Origin: Bacteroides sp. 51 | GTDB taxonomy: Bacteria > Bacteroidota > Bacteroidia > Bacteroidales > Bacteroidaceae | Assembly (NCBI RefSeq): GCF_010500965.1 | Contig: NZ_QVMI01000009.1 | Span: forward strand, 230,401 to 294,400 | Direction: 5' to 3' | DNA: 64,000 nt | Shown: in pieces, positions 17,621-27,431 of the stretch | Layout: each line of letters opens with the position of its first letter | How positions within the stretch are numbered: position 1 is the first letter of the stretch | Notes under the pieces: model-generated | What the model was told of the DNA's origin: nothing | Database searches by the model: none | The model's input: only the letters and a program-made list of their open reading frames with translations | Position numbers and translations under genes: made by a program

Positions 17621-18637
17621 ATGAGCGAAACACTATATACAGCTAAAGACTATAAAAGTGACCAGTATGTACGTTGGTGTCCCGGTTGTGGCGACCACGC
17701 TCTGCTTAACTCATTGCATAAAGCCATGGCCGACATTGGCGTCGAGCCACACAATATTGCCGTAATCTCCGGTATCGGATGCTCCTCGCGTCTGCCTTAT
17801 TATATGAATACCTATGGTTTCCATACCATTCACGGACGTGCGGCGGCAATTGCTACCGGTGTAAAAGTGGCAAACCCTAAGCTAACCGTATGGCAGGTTT
17901 CGGGTGATGGCGACGGATTGGCTATTGGTGGTAACCACTTTATCCATGCGCTTCGCCGCAACGTAGATATAAACATTATATTATTAAATAACCAGATTTA
18001 CGGTTTGACCAAAGGGCAATACTCACCGACTTCTCCTCGCGGATTGGTAACTAAATCTTCTCCTTACGGAACTGTAGAAGATCCATTCCGTCCGGCAGAG
18101 CTGGCATTTGGTGCCCGCGGACGCTTCTTCGCCCGTTGTGTAGATGTTGACGGCCCCGGTGCGGTAGAAACGTTGACTGCTTCGGCTAAGCACAAAGGTG
18201 CCTCTGTTGTTGAAGTGTTGCAGAACTGTGTGATCTTTAATGATGGTTCGCAGAGCCGTTTGGCTTCTAAGGCAGATCGTGCAAAGAATGCAATCTACCT
18301 GAAACATGGACAGCCCATGATTTTCGGCGAAAACAACGAGTACGGTTTAATGCAGGAAGGTTTCGGCCTGAAAGTCGTTAAGCTGGGCGAAAACGGTATT
18401 ACCGAAAAAGACCTGTTGGTGCACGATGCATACTGCGAAGATAATACACTCCACATGAAACTGGCTCTGATGGATGGTCCTGACTTCCCTGTGGCTTTGG
18501 GCGTTATCCGTGATGTTATTGCACCAACTTATGATGAGTCTGTTTATGCACAGATCGAAGAAGTACGCGCTAAGAAACCAGATCGCACATTAGAAGAAAT
18601 GCTAATGATGACTTGCGAAACCTGGGAAATCAAATAG
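17621..18637 (+). CDS. korB: 2-oxoglutarate (2-oxoacid):ferredoxin oxidoreductase, beta subunit
   Basis: 338 aa. This TPP-binding subunit completes the enzyme with KorA. CPGCGDHALLNSLH provides a cluster-type Cys pair near residue 21. GIGCSSRLPYYMNTYGF and the TPP/Mg motif VSGDGDGLAIGGNHF with LLNNQIYGLTKGQYSPTSPR follow. The stop codon runs directly into a 28-bp hairpin shared with the convergent gene. Confidence 0.93.
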   Translation: MSETLYTAKDYKSDQYVRWCPGCGDHALLNSLHKAMADIGVEPHNIAVISGIGCSSRLPYYMNTYGFHTIHGRAAAIATGVKVANPKLTVWQVSGDGDGLAIGGNHFIHALRRNVDINIILLNNQIYGLTKGQYSPTSPRGLVTKSSPYGTVEDPFRPAELAFGARGRFFARCVDVDGPGAVETLTASAKHKGASVVEVLQNCVIFNDGSQSRLASKADRAKNAIYLKHGQPMIFGENNEYGLMQEGFGLKVVKLGENGITEKDLLVHDAYCEDNTLHMKLALMDGPDFPVALGVIRDVIAPTYDESVYAQIEEVRAKKPDRTLEEMLMMTCETWEIK

Positions 18638-18639
18638 GC

Positions 18640-18721
18640 AGGCAGCGAGGCGCTGCACCCAAGTTTCCATGCGGATATAATATATACTGCATAGAAACCT
18701 GGGTGCAGCGCCTCGCTGCCT
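18640..18721. terminator. 28-bp inverted repeat between convergent korB and the nucleoside kinase
   Basis: Arms 18640-18667 and 18694-18721 match at 27 of 28 positions (core CAGCGAGGCGCTGCACCC), with a 26-nt AT-rich loop. It occupies the whole gap and touches both stop codons. It could stop transcription from both sides, though U-tracts are absent. Confidence 0.7.
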
Positions 18722-20393
18722 AGTATTTGAAGCTACTTCCTCCCAGGAATTCTCTTAATAATGATGTAAAGGGTATTTCTTTATCCTGTATAGGTACGAA
18801 ATACTTAATGAATTTCAGCAACCGGTATGCTTCGGCATATGCCGGACAGTTTCGTGGTACCCCCATCAATATCGGTTCGGCGTGCGGACGCAATACCGAG
18901 AACTCAAACAACAGTGAAGAGTTGAACATAACATCCGCATTCTCCTGGAAGGGGAATATCCATTTGTCTTCTCCGGCGCGTACGCTCGGCCAACGGGAGA
19001 TTGTTTCCTGTGCAGAGTAGCCCCGATAATTGAAGTCACGTATAATGCGTCGCAACAAGCGGTTGTCTGTTGTTGATATCCAGTTGTGGTCATCCAGTGA
19101 TATGGAGGTGAGTGCCGAAACGTAAATCTTATATTTATTCGCATTGTTGATATGCGGAGTCAGATCCGGATTAAGTGCATGTATCCCTTCCAGTATAAGG
19201 ATGGTATTATCATCTATTTTAAGTTTATTGCCCTTGTATTCCTTCTTTCCAGTAGTAAAGTTGAATGTGGGTATTTCTACTTCCTCTCCTCTCAATAAAG
19301 CTGTCAGCTGGTCGTTGAAGAGTTTTAGATCCAGGGCGTATAAAGACTCGTAATCATAATTCCCATTTTCGTCCAGCGGGGTTTGCTCCCGGTCAACAAA
19401 ATAGTTATCCAAAGAAAGTGGATAAGGCTTAAGTCCGTTTGTCATTAGTTGAACAGAAAGCCTTTTGCTGAAAGTTGTTTTCCCGGACGATGAAGGCCCG
19501 GCAATAAGCACAAGCTTTATGCGGTCGCCATTCGAGCCTTTATGGTAAATGGTATCGGCTATCTGGCCGATCTTTTTTTCTTGCAGCGCTTCTGCCACAT
19601 TAATAAGTCCTGTGGCATGCCCTTCCTGGCAAGCAATGTTCACATCGCCCACGTTGCCTACATTCAGGATATATCCCCAGCTTAGATATTCTTTGAACAC
19701 TTCGAGCATCTTTTCTTGCTTTACTACCTCCTCCAGGACATTCGGGTTCGTCTTGCTTGGAATGCGAAGCAATAGTCCATCATAATACTTCACCAGGTCG
19801 AATACGTTGATATGTCCTGTACTGGGCAGGAGGCTGCCATAGTAGTAATCAATCGTATCGCCGAGTTTATAGTAGTAGGTATAGAGCGACCCCGAAGTTT
19901 CCAGCAGTTTCACTTTATCTTCCATTCCTCTTTCCTTGAAGATTTCCACTGCTTCGGTCGTTTCACACTCCACACGCAGATACCGGAGGTTTTGTGCAAT
20001 GATCTCCTTCATCCGGTTCTTAATGTTTGCCACGTCTTCCAGTGTAATGGGGCGGCCGATTTGTAGATCGCAGAAGTAACCTTTCGAAATGGGATGTTCC
20101 AGCAATAGCTTACTGTTGGGGTATAGCTCGCTTACGGCCTTGTAAAGCACAAAGCATAATGAACGTACATAGGTGCGCATGCCCGAAGAATCTCTGACAT
20201 CGACAAACTCTACACTCTTATTATTATATACCCTGAAAGTAAGCCCTTCCATGCGGTTGTTTACCCGCGCGCTGACCGGCGGATAAGGTAAATTAAGATT
20301 TAAACCTTTATAAATATCCAAAAGTAGGGTCCCAACTGGAAATTCTTTATAAATATTATTATTTTTGCAATAAATTTGCAACATCTGTTTCAT
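18720..20393 (-). CDS. Nucleoside kinase (uridine kinase-like) with ThrRS-like N-terminal domains
   Basis: 557 aa, over twice a plain uridine kinase. Residues about 1-60 are TGS-like (MLQIYCKNNNIYKEFPVGT). Residues about 60-270 resemble the second additional/editing domain of threonyl-tRNA synthetase (LCFVLYKAVSELYPNSKLLL, then EHPISKGYFCDL). The kinase part begins at about residue 285 with the P-loop AGPSSSGKTTFSKRLSVQL, then SLDNYFVDREQTP and LILEGIHALNPDL. It would phosphorylate a nucleoside with ATP or GTP; the nucleoside is not known. This fusion is found across Bacteroidetes and Firmicutes. It is a single gene divergent from the Na/Pi transporter. Confidence 0.88.
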   Translation of the reverse strand: MKQMLQIYCKNNNIYKEFPVGTLLLDIYKGLNLNLPYPPVSARVNNRMEGLTFRVYNNKSVEFVDVRDSSGMRTYVRSLCFVLYKAVSELYPNSKLLLEHPISKGYFCDLQIGRPITLEDVANIKNRMKEIIAQNLRYLRVECETTEAVEIFKERGMEDKVKLLETSGSLYTYYYKLGDTIDYYYGSLLPSTGHINVFDLVKYYDGLLLRIPSKTNPNVLEEVVKQEKMLEVFKEYLSWGYILNVGNVGDVNIACQEGHATGLINVAEALQEKKIGQIADTIYHKGSNGDRIKLVLIAGPSSSGKTTFSKRLSVQLMTNGLKPYPLSLDNYFVDREQTPLDENGNYDYESLYALDLKLFNDQLTALLRGEEVEIPTFNFTTGKKEYKGNKLKIDDNTILILEGIHALNPDLTPHINNANKYKIYVSALTSISLDDHNWISTTDNRLLRRIIRDFNYRGYSAQETISRWPSVRAGEDKWIFPFQENADVMFNSSLLFEFSVLRPHAEPILMGVPRNCPAYAEAYRLLKFIKYFVPIQDKEIPFTSLLREFLGGSSFKY

Positions 20394-20467
20394 ATATCTC
20401 TCTCTTTATAGATTGGTAATACGGATAAATTTAGTTAAAGGACTTAAAACCATCAAATTAATTATAG

Positions 20468-22168
20468 ATGCAATATTCTTTTTATGATTTTTTAAAGCTC
20501 ATAGGTTCATTAGGACTTTTCCTGTACGGAATGAAGATTATGAGTGAAGGCCTGCAGAAGGTCGCGGGAGATAGGCTCCGGGGAATTCTGACGGCAATGA
20601 CAACCAACCGGGTTACCGGGGTATTAACGGGAGTGTTAATAACAGCGTTGATCCAATCTTCATCCGCCACAACGGTCATGGTAGTTAGCTTTGTAAATGC
20701 CGGGCTGTTAACCCTCTCCCAATCCATTAGTGTTATCATGGGTGCCAACATCGGTACCACGGTCACTGCCTGGATTATCTCTATTTTCGGCTTTAAAGTA
20801 GATATGGCCGCTTTCGCCCTTCCTCTTCTCGCTTTTGCTCTTCCCCTCATCTTTTCGAATAAAAGTAACCGCAAGTCTATCGGTGAATTCATTTTTGGTT
20901 TTTCTTTCCTGTTCATGGGGCTTGCGATGTTAAAGAGCAATGCACCCGACTTAAGTCAAAACCCCGAAATGCTTGCTTTTGTTCAAAACTATACCGATAT
21001 GGGATTCATTTCCATTCTTTTATTCCTTTTCATCGGTACGGTATTGACCATGATAGTGCAGGCTTCGGCAGCAACGATGGCCATTACACTGATTATGTGC
21101 GCCAATGGCTGGATTAGTTATGAGCTGGGAGCAGCACTTGTTCTCGGTGAGAATATTGGTACCACCATTACGGCTAATCTGGCTGCGCTGACAGCCAATT
21201 TGCAAGCCAAGCGTGCAGCACTTGCGCATCTTGTATTCAATGTGTTTGGGGTGATTTGGGTATTGATAATCTTTACTCCTTTTACCGATGCGGTATCCTG
21301 GGTTGTAGATACATATATGCATCCCGGATCAGAAGAGGTAGCTGTATCTTATAAGTTATCTGCTTTCCATACCGCTTTTAATATCTGTAATGTGTGTATT
21401 CTGATCTGGGCTACTAAGCTGATCGAAAAAACGGTACGATTCATTATCCCTCAAAAAGAGGAGGAGGAAGAATATCGCCTGCGCTACATTACCGGTGGTA
21501 TGCTTTCTACGGCAGAGCTTTCTATCTTACAAGCAAATAAAGAGATAGAGTTGTATGCAGAACGCACACAGCGCATGTTCACTATGGCCCGTGATTTGTT
21601 GAAGGTCAATAAAGACGATGAATTCAACAAATTGTATAGTCGCATAGAGAAGTATGAGGACATTAGTGATAACATGGAAATAGAGATTGCAAATTACCTG
21701 AATCAGGTATCGGAAGGGCGTTTGAGTTCCGAAAGTAAATTGCAGATCCGTGCTATGCTTCGCGAAGTGACTGAGATTGAAAGTATTGGCGATAGTTGTT
21801 GTAACCTGGGGCGTACGTTGAATCGCAAGCGGCAGGCAAATGTCAGCTTTACAGACAAGCAATTGGAACATATTGATTCTATGATGAATCTGGTCAATGA
21901 CGCCTTGTCGCAAATGATTCTGGTTGTATCAAGACCCGAACATCAGGCTATCGATATTAATAAGACTTATAATATTGAAAATGAGATAAATAATTATCGT
22001 AATCAGCTCAAAAATCAAAATATTCTGGACGTGAACAACAAAGAATATGATTATCAGATGGGCGTTTATTATATGGACTTCATCGCTGAATGCGAGAAAC
22101 TGGGCGATTATGTGGTGAATGTAGTTGAGGCCAGTGGCGATATTATAAAAGAAAGAAAACACGCTTGA
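20468..22168 (+). CDS. Na+/phosphate cotransporter family protein with PhoU-like tail
   Basis: 566 aa. Eight or more membrane helices span residues about 1-320, with two inverted QSS-type repeats: ALIQSSSATTVMVVSFVNAG (about 58-77) and VQASAATMAITLIM (about 197-210), each with a GANIGTT/GENIGTT partner. These are the NptA/Na-Pi_cotrans signatures. The C-terminal 200 residues are a cytoplasmic PhoU-like helical domain (SESKLQIRAMLREVTEIESI). Probable role: sodium-coupled phosphate (or related anion) movement across the inner membrane. The gene ends at a 24-nt hairpin of 7-nt words. Confidence 0.92.
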   Translation: MQYSFYDFLKLIGSLGLFLYGMKIMSEGLQKVAGDRLRGILTAMTTNRVTGVLTGVLITALIQSSSATTVMVVSFVNAGLLTLSQSISVIMGANIGTTVTAWIISIFGFKVDMAAFALPLLAFALPLIFSNKSNRKSIGEFIFGFSFLFMGLAMLKSNAPDLSQNPEMLAFVQNYTDMGFISILLFLFIGTVLTMIVQASAATMAITLIMCANGWISYELGAALVLGENIGTTITANLAALTANLQAKRAALAHLVFNVFGVIWVLIIFTPFTDAVSWVVDTYMHPGSEEVAVSYKLSAFHTAFNICNVCILIWATKLIEKTVRFIIPQKEEEEEYRLRYITGGMLSTAELSILQANKEIELYAERTQRMFTMARDLLKVNKDDEFNKLYSRIEKYEDISDNMEIEIANYLNQVSEGRLSSESKLQIRAMLREVTEIESIGDSCCNLGRTLNRKRQANVSFTDKQLEHIDSMMNLVNDALSQMILVVSRPEHQAIDINKTYNIENEINNYRNQLKNQNILDVNNKEYDYQMGVYYMDFIAECEKLGDYVVNVVEASGDIIKERKHA

Positions 22169-22171
22169 TTT

Positions 22172-22237
22172 AGTTGAAAGTTGAAAATTGAAAGTTACGA
22201 TGCCGCATGGAGCACTTTCAATTTTCAACTTTCAACT
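22172..22237. repeat. Perfect 24-nt inverted repeat of GTTGAAA heptamers
   Basis: Arms 22172-22195 and 22214-22237 are perfect reverse complements built of GTTGAAA, GTTGAAA, ATTGAAA. It lies between the convergent Na/Pi transporter and rubredoxin genes. Probably a 3'-end hairpin for both. Confidence 0.85.
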
Positions 22238-22250
22238 TTCAACTCCAAAC

Positions 22251-22412
22251 CTACTCCGTAGGTTCAAAATCGCTCTTGCTCACTCCGCAGATAGGGCATA
22301 CCCAATCATCTGGAATATCTTCAAAAGCTGTTCCTGGTTCAATACCACCGTCCGGATCACCTAACTCCGGATCATAAACGTATTCACAAACTGTGCAAAT
22401 GTACTTTTTCAT
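22251..22412 (-). CDS. Rubredoxin
   Basis: 53 aa, read by hand because it is short. Two Cys pairs hold the Fe(SCys)4 centre: [17 protein letters not shown] at the N-terminus and [17 protein letters not shown] at the C-terminus. Length and the central [13 protein letters not shown] match standard rubredoxins. It is a small cytoplasmic electron carrier, in anaerobes often serving peroxide or oxygen detoxification. It is monocistronic, with the upstream flank shared with the divergent hybrid kinase. Confidence 0.97.
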   Translation of the reverse strand: MKKYICTVCEYVYDPELGDPDGGIEPGTAFEDIPDDWVCPICGVSKSDFEPTE

Positions 22413-22467
22413 AATTATATGTTTTATCAGAATTCTGACTATATAACATTGAAAAGAAGTGAATTGT

Positions 22468-22500
22468 TTTGAATAATCTGCTTTTTTTCAGTTATATTTG
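22468..22500 (+). promoter_or_regulatory. Promoter of the hybrid histidine kinase
   Basis: TTTG at 22468-22471, 21-nt gap, TATATTTG at 22493-22500. Both boxes match the Bacteroidetes consensus. Confidence 0.65.
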
Positions 22501-22538
22501 CTATTTCATAGTGTGGAGTATTAATTAAGCTTATTAGA

Positions 22539-24632
22539 ATGATTTTTGCAATTGCTTCATTGATAGTACTTTTTGTGCTGGCTTTGTTGCTTTTCTTGAT
22601 GGAATTCCGAAAAAGAAAACAACTACAAGAAGCCGCTAAAAACAGGAGTCGGAGTAACCGGAAGTACATTCGTATGCTGGATGCGATTTTGGAGAATGTT
22701 CATGCATACGTGTTGTTGATCGATAAAGATTTTAATGTTCTAAGAACAAACTACTACGAACGTACCCATAAGGTCGATAATAAAGAAGAAAAGAAAGTAG
22801 GCAATTTACTTTGTTGCCGCAACGCCATTCTGTCCGGGATGTGTGGAACACACCCTAAATGTGCTGACTGTGTGGTTCGTAATGCTATAAAAACAGCATT
22901 CCAGCAAAAACGAAGTTTTACCGATGTGAAAATAGGCTTGACATTGGCCATCTCTTACGAGAGGTATGTTGAGTTTGAAGGAATCGTCTCCGGGTCGTAC
23001 TTTAATATAGATGGTGAGGATAATCTTGTACTCACTGTGCATGATGTGACCGAACTATTAGCAGGCAAACGGGAGAATGAGAAATTGGAAAGTATAGTAA
23101 CCTTTACCTCTTCCATATCTCAGGTCGGTTTCGCCTCATTGAATTTACTGTCGACAGACGAGATGATAACTCCTTCATATTGTGTGAATCTGTGCGAAAG
23201 GGAAGATGAAAAAGCCAGCACAGTGATGCATACCTTCCGGTACGTTCATCCCGATGATCGAAAGGAGTTACTCGATTTTATGCAAAACGCAGAATCCGGT
23301 GAGGTTGAACCATTCTGTAGAGATGTCCGCGTTATGATTAATAACGACGAATGGAAATGGATCAAAATCTTCCTTATCCAAAAAGAATATGCACCGCATT
23401 GTAAATCCAATGACATCTATAGCCTTAGCATTGATATCAATGAGCAGAAAAAGACGGAAACTATTCTTGAAGAAGCAAAAGAAAAAGCAGAAGATGCCAA
23501 TAAATCAAAATCAGCTTTCCTCGCCAATATGAGCCATGAGATACGTACACCGTTGAATGCCATCCTTGGCTTCTCAGAACTGTTGGCATCGGCCAATACC
23601 AACGAAGAAAAGGAACAATACCTGCAAATCGTAAGAATGAACAATGAAATGCTGCTCCAGCTGATCAACGACATCCTTGATATTGCAAAAATGGAAGCCG
23701 GCATACTCGAATTTACATACTCTGATGTCGATATCAATCTGCTGACGTCCGAACTGGACAAGCAATTTGACCTGAAACTAAAGAATAACGATAAGGTAAA
23801 GCTTGTTTATGAGCCTTCACTACCATCCTGCGTACTATACACAGACCGGAACAGGTTGACGCAGGTATTATTCAACTTTATGTCTAACGCCTTAAAGTTT
23901 ACCTCGTCCGGTACTATCCGTATGGGATTCAAATCGCATGAGAAGGGCGTTTACTTCTATGTAAGCGATACAGGCATTGGCATTAAGGAAGAAAAGCTGG
24001 GAGAAGTCTTCGGACGCTTTGCCCGTTTCAACAAGGAAAAGAAAGGAAATGGCCTGGGGCTTTCGATCAGTAAAACAATCATCGAGAAGCTAGGTGGCGA
24101 AATTGGACTAACTTCCGTGTACGGCGAAGGCTCCACCTTCTGGTTCATCCTGCCAACAGACAATCGTCCGCAAATAAAACTGGAACCGGTTGAGACGAAG
24201 CTGTCGGAAGATAATCTTACGACGGAAACCGTAAACTCTTCTGAAACGATTCCTGTTGAACAAAAGAAATATACGATATTGATAGCCGAAGATATGCCCG
24301 ACAACTACCATCTTTGTGCAGCAATCCTTTCCAAAAGATATCATTTGTTATGGGCAAAGAATGGGGAAGAAGCCGTATCTATGTTCCTGGAACATCAACC
24401 GGACACCATCTTAATGGACCTGAAGATGCCCGAAGTAGATGGATATGCCGCAACGGAAGCCATCCGCCAGATGTCGACAACTATCCCCATCATTGCACTT
24501 ACGGCGTTTGCCTACTCAGAAGACCGCGACCGGGTAATGAAGAGCGGATTTAGTGACTTTATGACAAAACCTGTTAACGCAGGTTTATTACTCGATAAAG
24601 TTGAAAGTTTCTGTAAACACTATAACCCCTAG
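22539..24632 (+). CDS. PAS-containing hybrid sensor histidine kinase/response regulator
   Basis: 697 aa. One N-terminal membrane helix (IFAIASLIVLFVLALLLFLM) is followed by a PAS domain (about 45-170) with an unusual cysteine set (LLCCRNAILSGMCG, then HPKCADCVVR). A second PAS region follows (about 180-305). HisKA has the phosphoacceptor His in ANMSHEIRTPLNAILGFSEL (about 332), and HATPase_c has VLFNFMSNALKFTSSG, DTGIGIKEE and GNGLGLSISKTIIEKLGG. The C-terminal receiver (about 580-697) has ILIAEDMPDN, the phosphoacceptor Asp in TILMDLKMPEVDG (about 626) and TKP. No DNA-binding output domain is present, so output must go through another protein. The cysteine pattern suggests redox or metal sensing. 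Confidence 0.93.
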   Translation: MIFAIASLIVLFVLALLLFLMEFRKRKQLQEAAKNRSRSNRKYIRMLDAILENVHAYVLLIDKDFNVLRTNYYERTHKVDNKEEKKVGNLLCCRNAILSGMCGTHPKCADCVVRNAIKTAFQQKRSFTDVKIGLTLAISYERYVEFEGIVSGSYFNIDGEDNLVLTVHDVTELLAGKRENEKLESIVTFTSSISQVGFASLNLLSTDEMITPSYCVNLCEREDEKASTVMHTFRYVHPDDRKELLDFMQNAESGEVEPFCRDVRVMINNDEWKWIKIFLIQKEYAPHCKSNDIYSLSIDINEQKKTETILEEAKEKAEDANKSKSAFLANMSHEIRTPLNAILGFSELLASANTNEEKEQYLQIVRMNNEMLLQLINDILDIAKMEAGILEFTYSDVDINLLTSELDKQFDLKLKNNDKVKLVYEPSLPSCVLYTDRNRLTQVLFNFMSNALKFTSSGTIRMGFKSHEKGVYFYVSDTGIGIKEEKLGEVFGRFARFNKEKKGNGLGLSISKTIIEKLGGEIGLTSVYGEGSTFWFILPTDNRPQIKLEPVETKLSEDNLTTETVNSSETIPVEQKKYTILIAEDMPDNYHLCAAILSKRYHLLWAKNGEEAVSMFLEHQPDTILMDLKMPEVDGYAATEAIRQMSTTIPIIALTAFAYSEDRDRVMKSGFSDFMTKPVNAGLLLDKVESFCKHYNP

Positions 24633-24683
24633 TTTGTTTTAAAGTTGTACTTTTACACCCAAATTAAAAACAGTTCTTAAAGT

Positions 24684-27431
24684 ATGACTGCAAGCAATGA
24701 TAATTATTATCATTTCGGCCTCAATGAAGAAGAGGTAAAACAAAATAGAGAAAAATACGGGGTGAACCTGTTAACACCCCCGAAGCGTCCATCTCTTTGG
24801 AAACTATATCTTGAGAAGTTCGAAGACCCTGTGATACGCGTGCTACTTGTGGCTGCTGTATTTTCGCTGATCATTTCGATTATTGAAAACGAATATGCAG
24901 AAACCATTGGCATTATTGCCGCAATACTATTGGCAACCGGAATTGGGTTTTATTTTGAATACGACGCAGGAAAGAAGTTTGACTTGCTGAATGCTGTCAA
25001 TGAAGAAACACTCGTTAAAGTACTTCGTTCCGGGCGCGTACAGGAAGTTCCACGTAAAGATGTCGTTGTAGGAGATATCGTACTACTCGAAACCGGAGAG
25101 GAAATCCCGGCCGATGGCGAACTGATCGAAGCCATATCCATGCAGGTCAATGAGTCGAACCTGACCGGAGAGCCGGTAGTGACCAAGACCACTGTTCAGA
25201 AAGACTTTGATGAAGAAGCTACATATGGTTCCAACATGGTGATGCGTGGCACTACCGTTGTCGACGGACATGGAACTATGAAAGTGCTTCATGTAGGCGA
25301 TGCAACCGAAATAGGAAATGTAGCCCGCCAAAGTACGGTAGAAACGCATGAACCCACTCCGCTTAACCTGCAACTCACCAAGTTGGCCAAGCTCATTGGG
25401 CGCATTGGTTTCACTGTTGCGATTGCCACTTTCATCATCTTCGTAACCAGGGACCTGTATCAATACTTTAAAGTAGACGATGTGGTCGAAGGCATGGACG
25501 ATTATATGACTATTGCCCAGATCATTCTGAAATACTTTATGATGGCCGTAACATTGATTGTAGTAGCCGTTCCCGAAGGTTTACCGATGAGTGTAACGCT
25601 TAGTCTGGCCTTAAACATGCGCCGGATGCTTTCCACAAACAACCTGGTGCGGAAAATGCATGCCAGCGAAACGATGGGAGCTATCACAGTGATCTGTACA
25701 GATAAAACAGGTACGCTGACCCAGAACCAGATGCAGGTTTATGAACCTAAATTCTATGGCTTGAAGAATGGCTCGGAATTAACAGAAGATATTACCAGTC
25801 AGCTGATAGTTGAAGGAATCAGTGCCAATTCAACCGCATTTCTGGAAGACAATTCTACGCCTACGGCACCGCATGGAAACCTGGCTGCCCCGTCTCAGGA
25901 CAACTTGGCAGCGGCACCTTGCCGCGGGGTAGGTAATCCTACAGAAGTGGCTTTACTCCTTTGGTTGCACGCTAAAGGATTTGAATACTTAACTCTCCGT
26001 GAGAATGCCAGCATAATTGACCAGTTGACCTTTTCAACCGAACGAAAGTTCATGGCCACTATTGTTGATTCTTCGCTGTTAGGGAAAAAGGTACTCTATG
26101 TAAAAGGAGCGCCTGAAATCGTACTAGGTAAGTGTAAGGAAGTGGTTCTGGAAGAGGGTACTGCTGAGGTATCTGCTTACCGTTCGAAGGTGGAAGAACA
26201 ACTGTTGACCTATCAGAATATGGCCATGCGCACGCTTGGCTTTGCCTTCAAGATACTAGATGAAAAAGAAGAGTACGATTGCGCCGATGAGGCCGGACTC
26301 AATGATTTATACTTCCTGGGTATTGTGGCCATTTCAGACCCTATACGTCCCGACGTTCCCGAGGCTGTGGCTAAATGCCAGTCGGCAGGTATTGATGTGA
26401 AGATCGTAACCGGAGATACTCCCGGAACAGCAACCGAGATTGCACGTCAGATCGGTTTGTGGACTCCCGAAGATACGGACCGGAATAGAATTACCGGAGT
26501 TGATTTTGCTAAACTATCCGATGAAGAAGCGCTGGAGCGCGTTATGGATATTAAGATCATGTCTCGTGCAAGACCTACCGATAAACAACGTTTGGTGCAA
26601 TTACTTCAACAAAAAGGAGCCGTCGTAGCAGTAACCGGAGATGGAACGAATGATGCTCCCGCGTTGAACCATGCGCAAGTCGGGTTGTCGATGGGTACAG
26701 GGACCTCGGTGGCCAAAGAAGCCAGTGATATAACCCTGCTCGACGATTCGTTTAATAGTATCAGTACAGCTGTTATGTGGGGCCGTTCGCTTTATAAGAA
26801 CATCCAACGGTTTATTGTATTCCAGCTAACCATCAACTTTGTGGCATTATTAACCGTATTGCTCGGCTCAATGGTAGGTACAAAACTACCATTAACAGTG
26901 ACTCAAATGTTGTGGGTGAACCTGATTATGGATACTTTTGCAGCATTGGCACTGGCATCCATTCCTCCCAATGAAAGCGTGATGAAAGATAAACCCCGCC
27001 GTAGCACGGATTTTATTATAACTAAGCCAATGGGCTATAATATCATTGGTGTCGGACTGGCATTCCTGATTGCACTGATGGGAATGATTTTCTATTACAA
27101 CAACGCCGAAGGCGGTATGACAGATCAACGGCTGACGATCTTCTTTACTTTCTTTGTCATGTTGCAGTTCTGGAATATGTTTAATGCCCGTGTTTTTGGT
27201 ACAACCGACTCTGCATTTAAAGGATTATCCAAATCATATGGAATGGAATTGGTCTGTCTCGCTATTCTGGGTGGGCAGTTCCTGATTGTACAATTCGGGG
27301 GAGCGGTATTCCGTACTGAACCTCTTGACTGGAAAACCTGGCTCATTATTATTGCCGTATCATCGGTTGTTCTTTGGGTAGGAGAGATTGTACGTCTGAT
27401 ACAACGTTTAGTTCGTCGGAAAAAAGAATGA
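24684..27431 (+). CDS. PMCA-type calcium-translocating P-type ATPase
   Basis: 915 aa. Motifs in order: the N-terminal cation ATPase domain; actuator loop VNESNLTGEPVVT; PEGLPMSVTLSLALNMRRM in helix 4; the phosphorylation site ICTDKTGTLTQNQMQ (Asp about 339); KGAPEIVLGKC; VAVTGDGTNDAPALNHAQVG; and a C-terminal six-helix block with NLIMDTFAALALASIPPNE. It exports Ca2+ (or a related divalent cation) using ATP. Between the phosphorylation and nucleotide domains is a Pro/Ala-rich near-duplicate (APHGNLAAPSQDNLAAAP, about 390-410). The stop overlaps the next start (ATGA), so it is translationally coupled to the HAD gene. Confidence 0.94.
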   Translation: MTASNDNYYHFGLNEEEVKQNREKYGVNLLTPPKRPSLWKLYLEKFEDPVIRVLLVAAVFSLIISIIENEYAETIGIIAAILLATGIGFYFEYDAGKKFDLLNAVNEETLVKVLRSGRVQEVPRKDVVVGDIVLLETGEEIPADGELIEAISMQVNESNLTGEPVVTKTTVQKDFDEEATYGSNMVMRGTTVVDGHGTMKVLHVGDATEIGNVARQSTVETHEPTPLNLQLTKLAKLIGRIGFTVAIATFIIFVTRDLYQYFKVDDVVEGMDDYMTIAQIILKYFMMAVTLIVVAVPEGLPMSVTLSLALNMRRMLSTNNLVRKMHASETMGAITVICTDKTGTLTQNQMQVYEPKFYGLKNGSELTEDITSQLIVEGISANSTAFLEDNSTPTAPHGNLAAPSQDNLAAAPCRGVGNPTEVALLLWLHAKGFEYLTLRENASIIDQLTFSTERKFMATIVDSSLLGKKVLYVKGAPEIVLGKCKEVVLEEGTAEVSAYRSKVEEQLLTYQNMAMRTLGFAFKILDEKEEYDCADEAGLNDLYFLGIVAISDPIRPDVPEAVAKCQSAGIDVKIVTGDTPGTATEIARQIGLWTPEDTDRNRITGVDFAKLSDEEALERVMDIKIMSRARPTDKQRLVQLLQQKGAVVAVTGDGTNDAPALNHAQVGLSMGTGTSVAKEASDITLLDDSFNSISTAVMWGRSLYKNIQRFIVFQLTINFVALLTVLLGSMVGTKLPLTVTQMLWVNLIMDTFAALALASIPPNESVMKDKPRRSTDFIITKPMGYNIIGVGLAFLIALMGMIFYYNNAEGGMTDQRLTIFFTFFVMLQFWNMFNARVFGTTDSAFKGLSKSYGMELVCLAILGGQFLIVQFGGAVFRTEPLDWKTWLIIIAVSSVVLWVGEIVRLIQRLVRRKKE

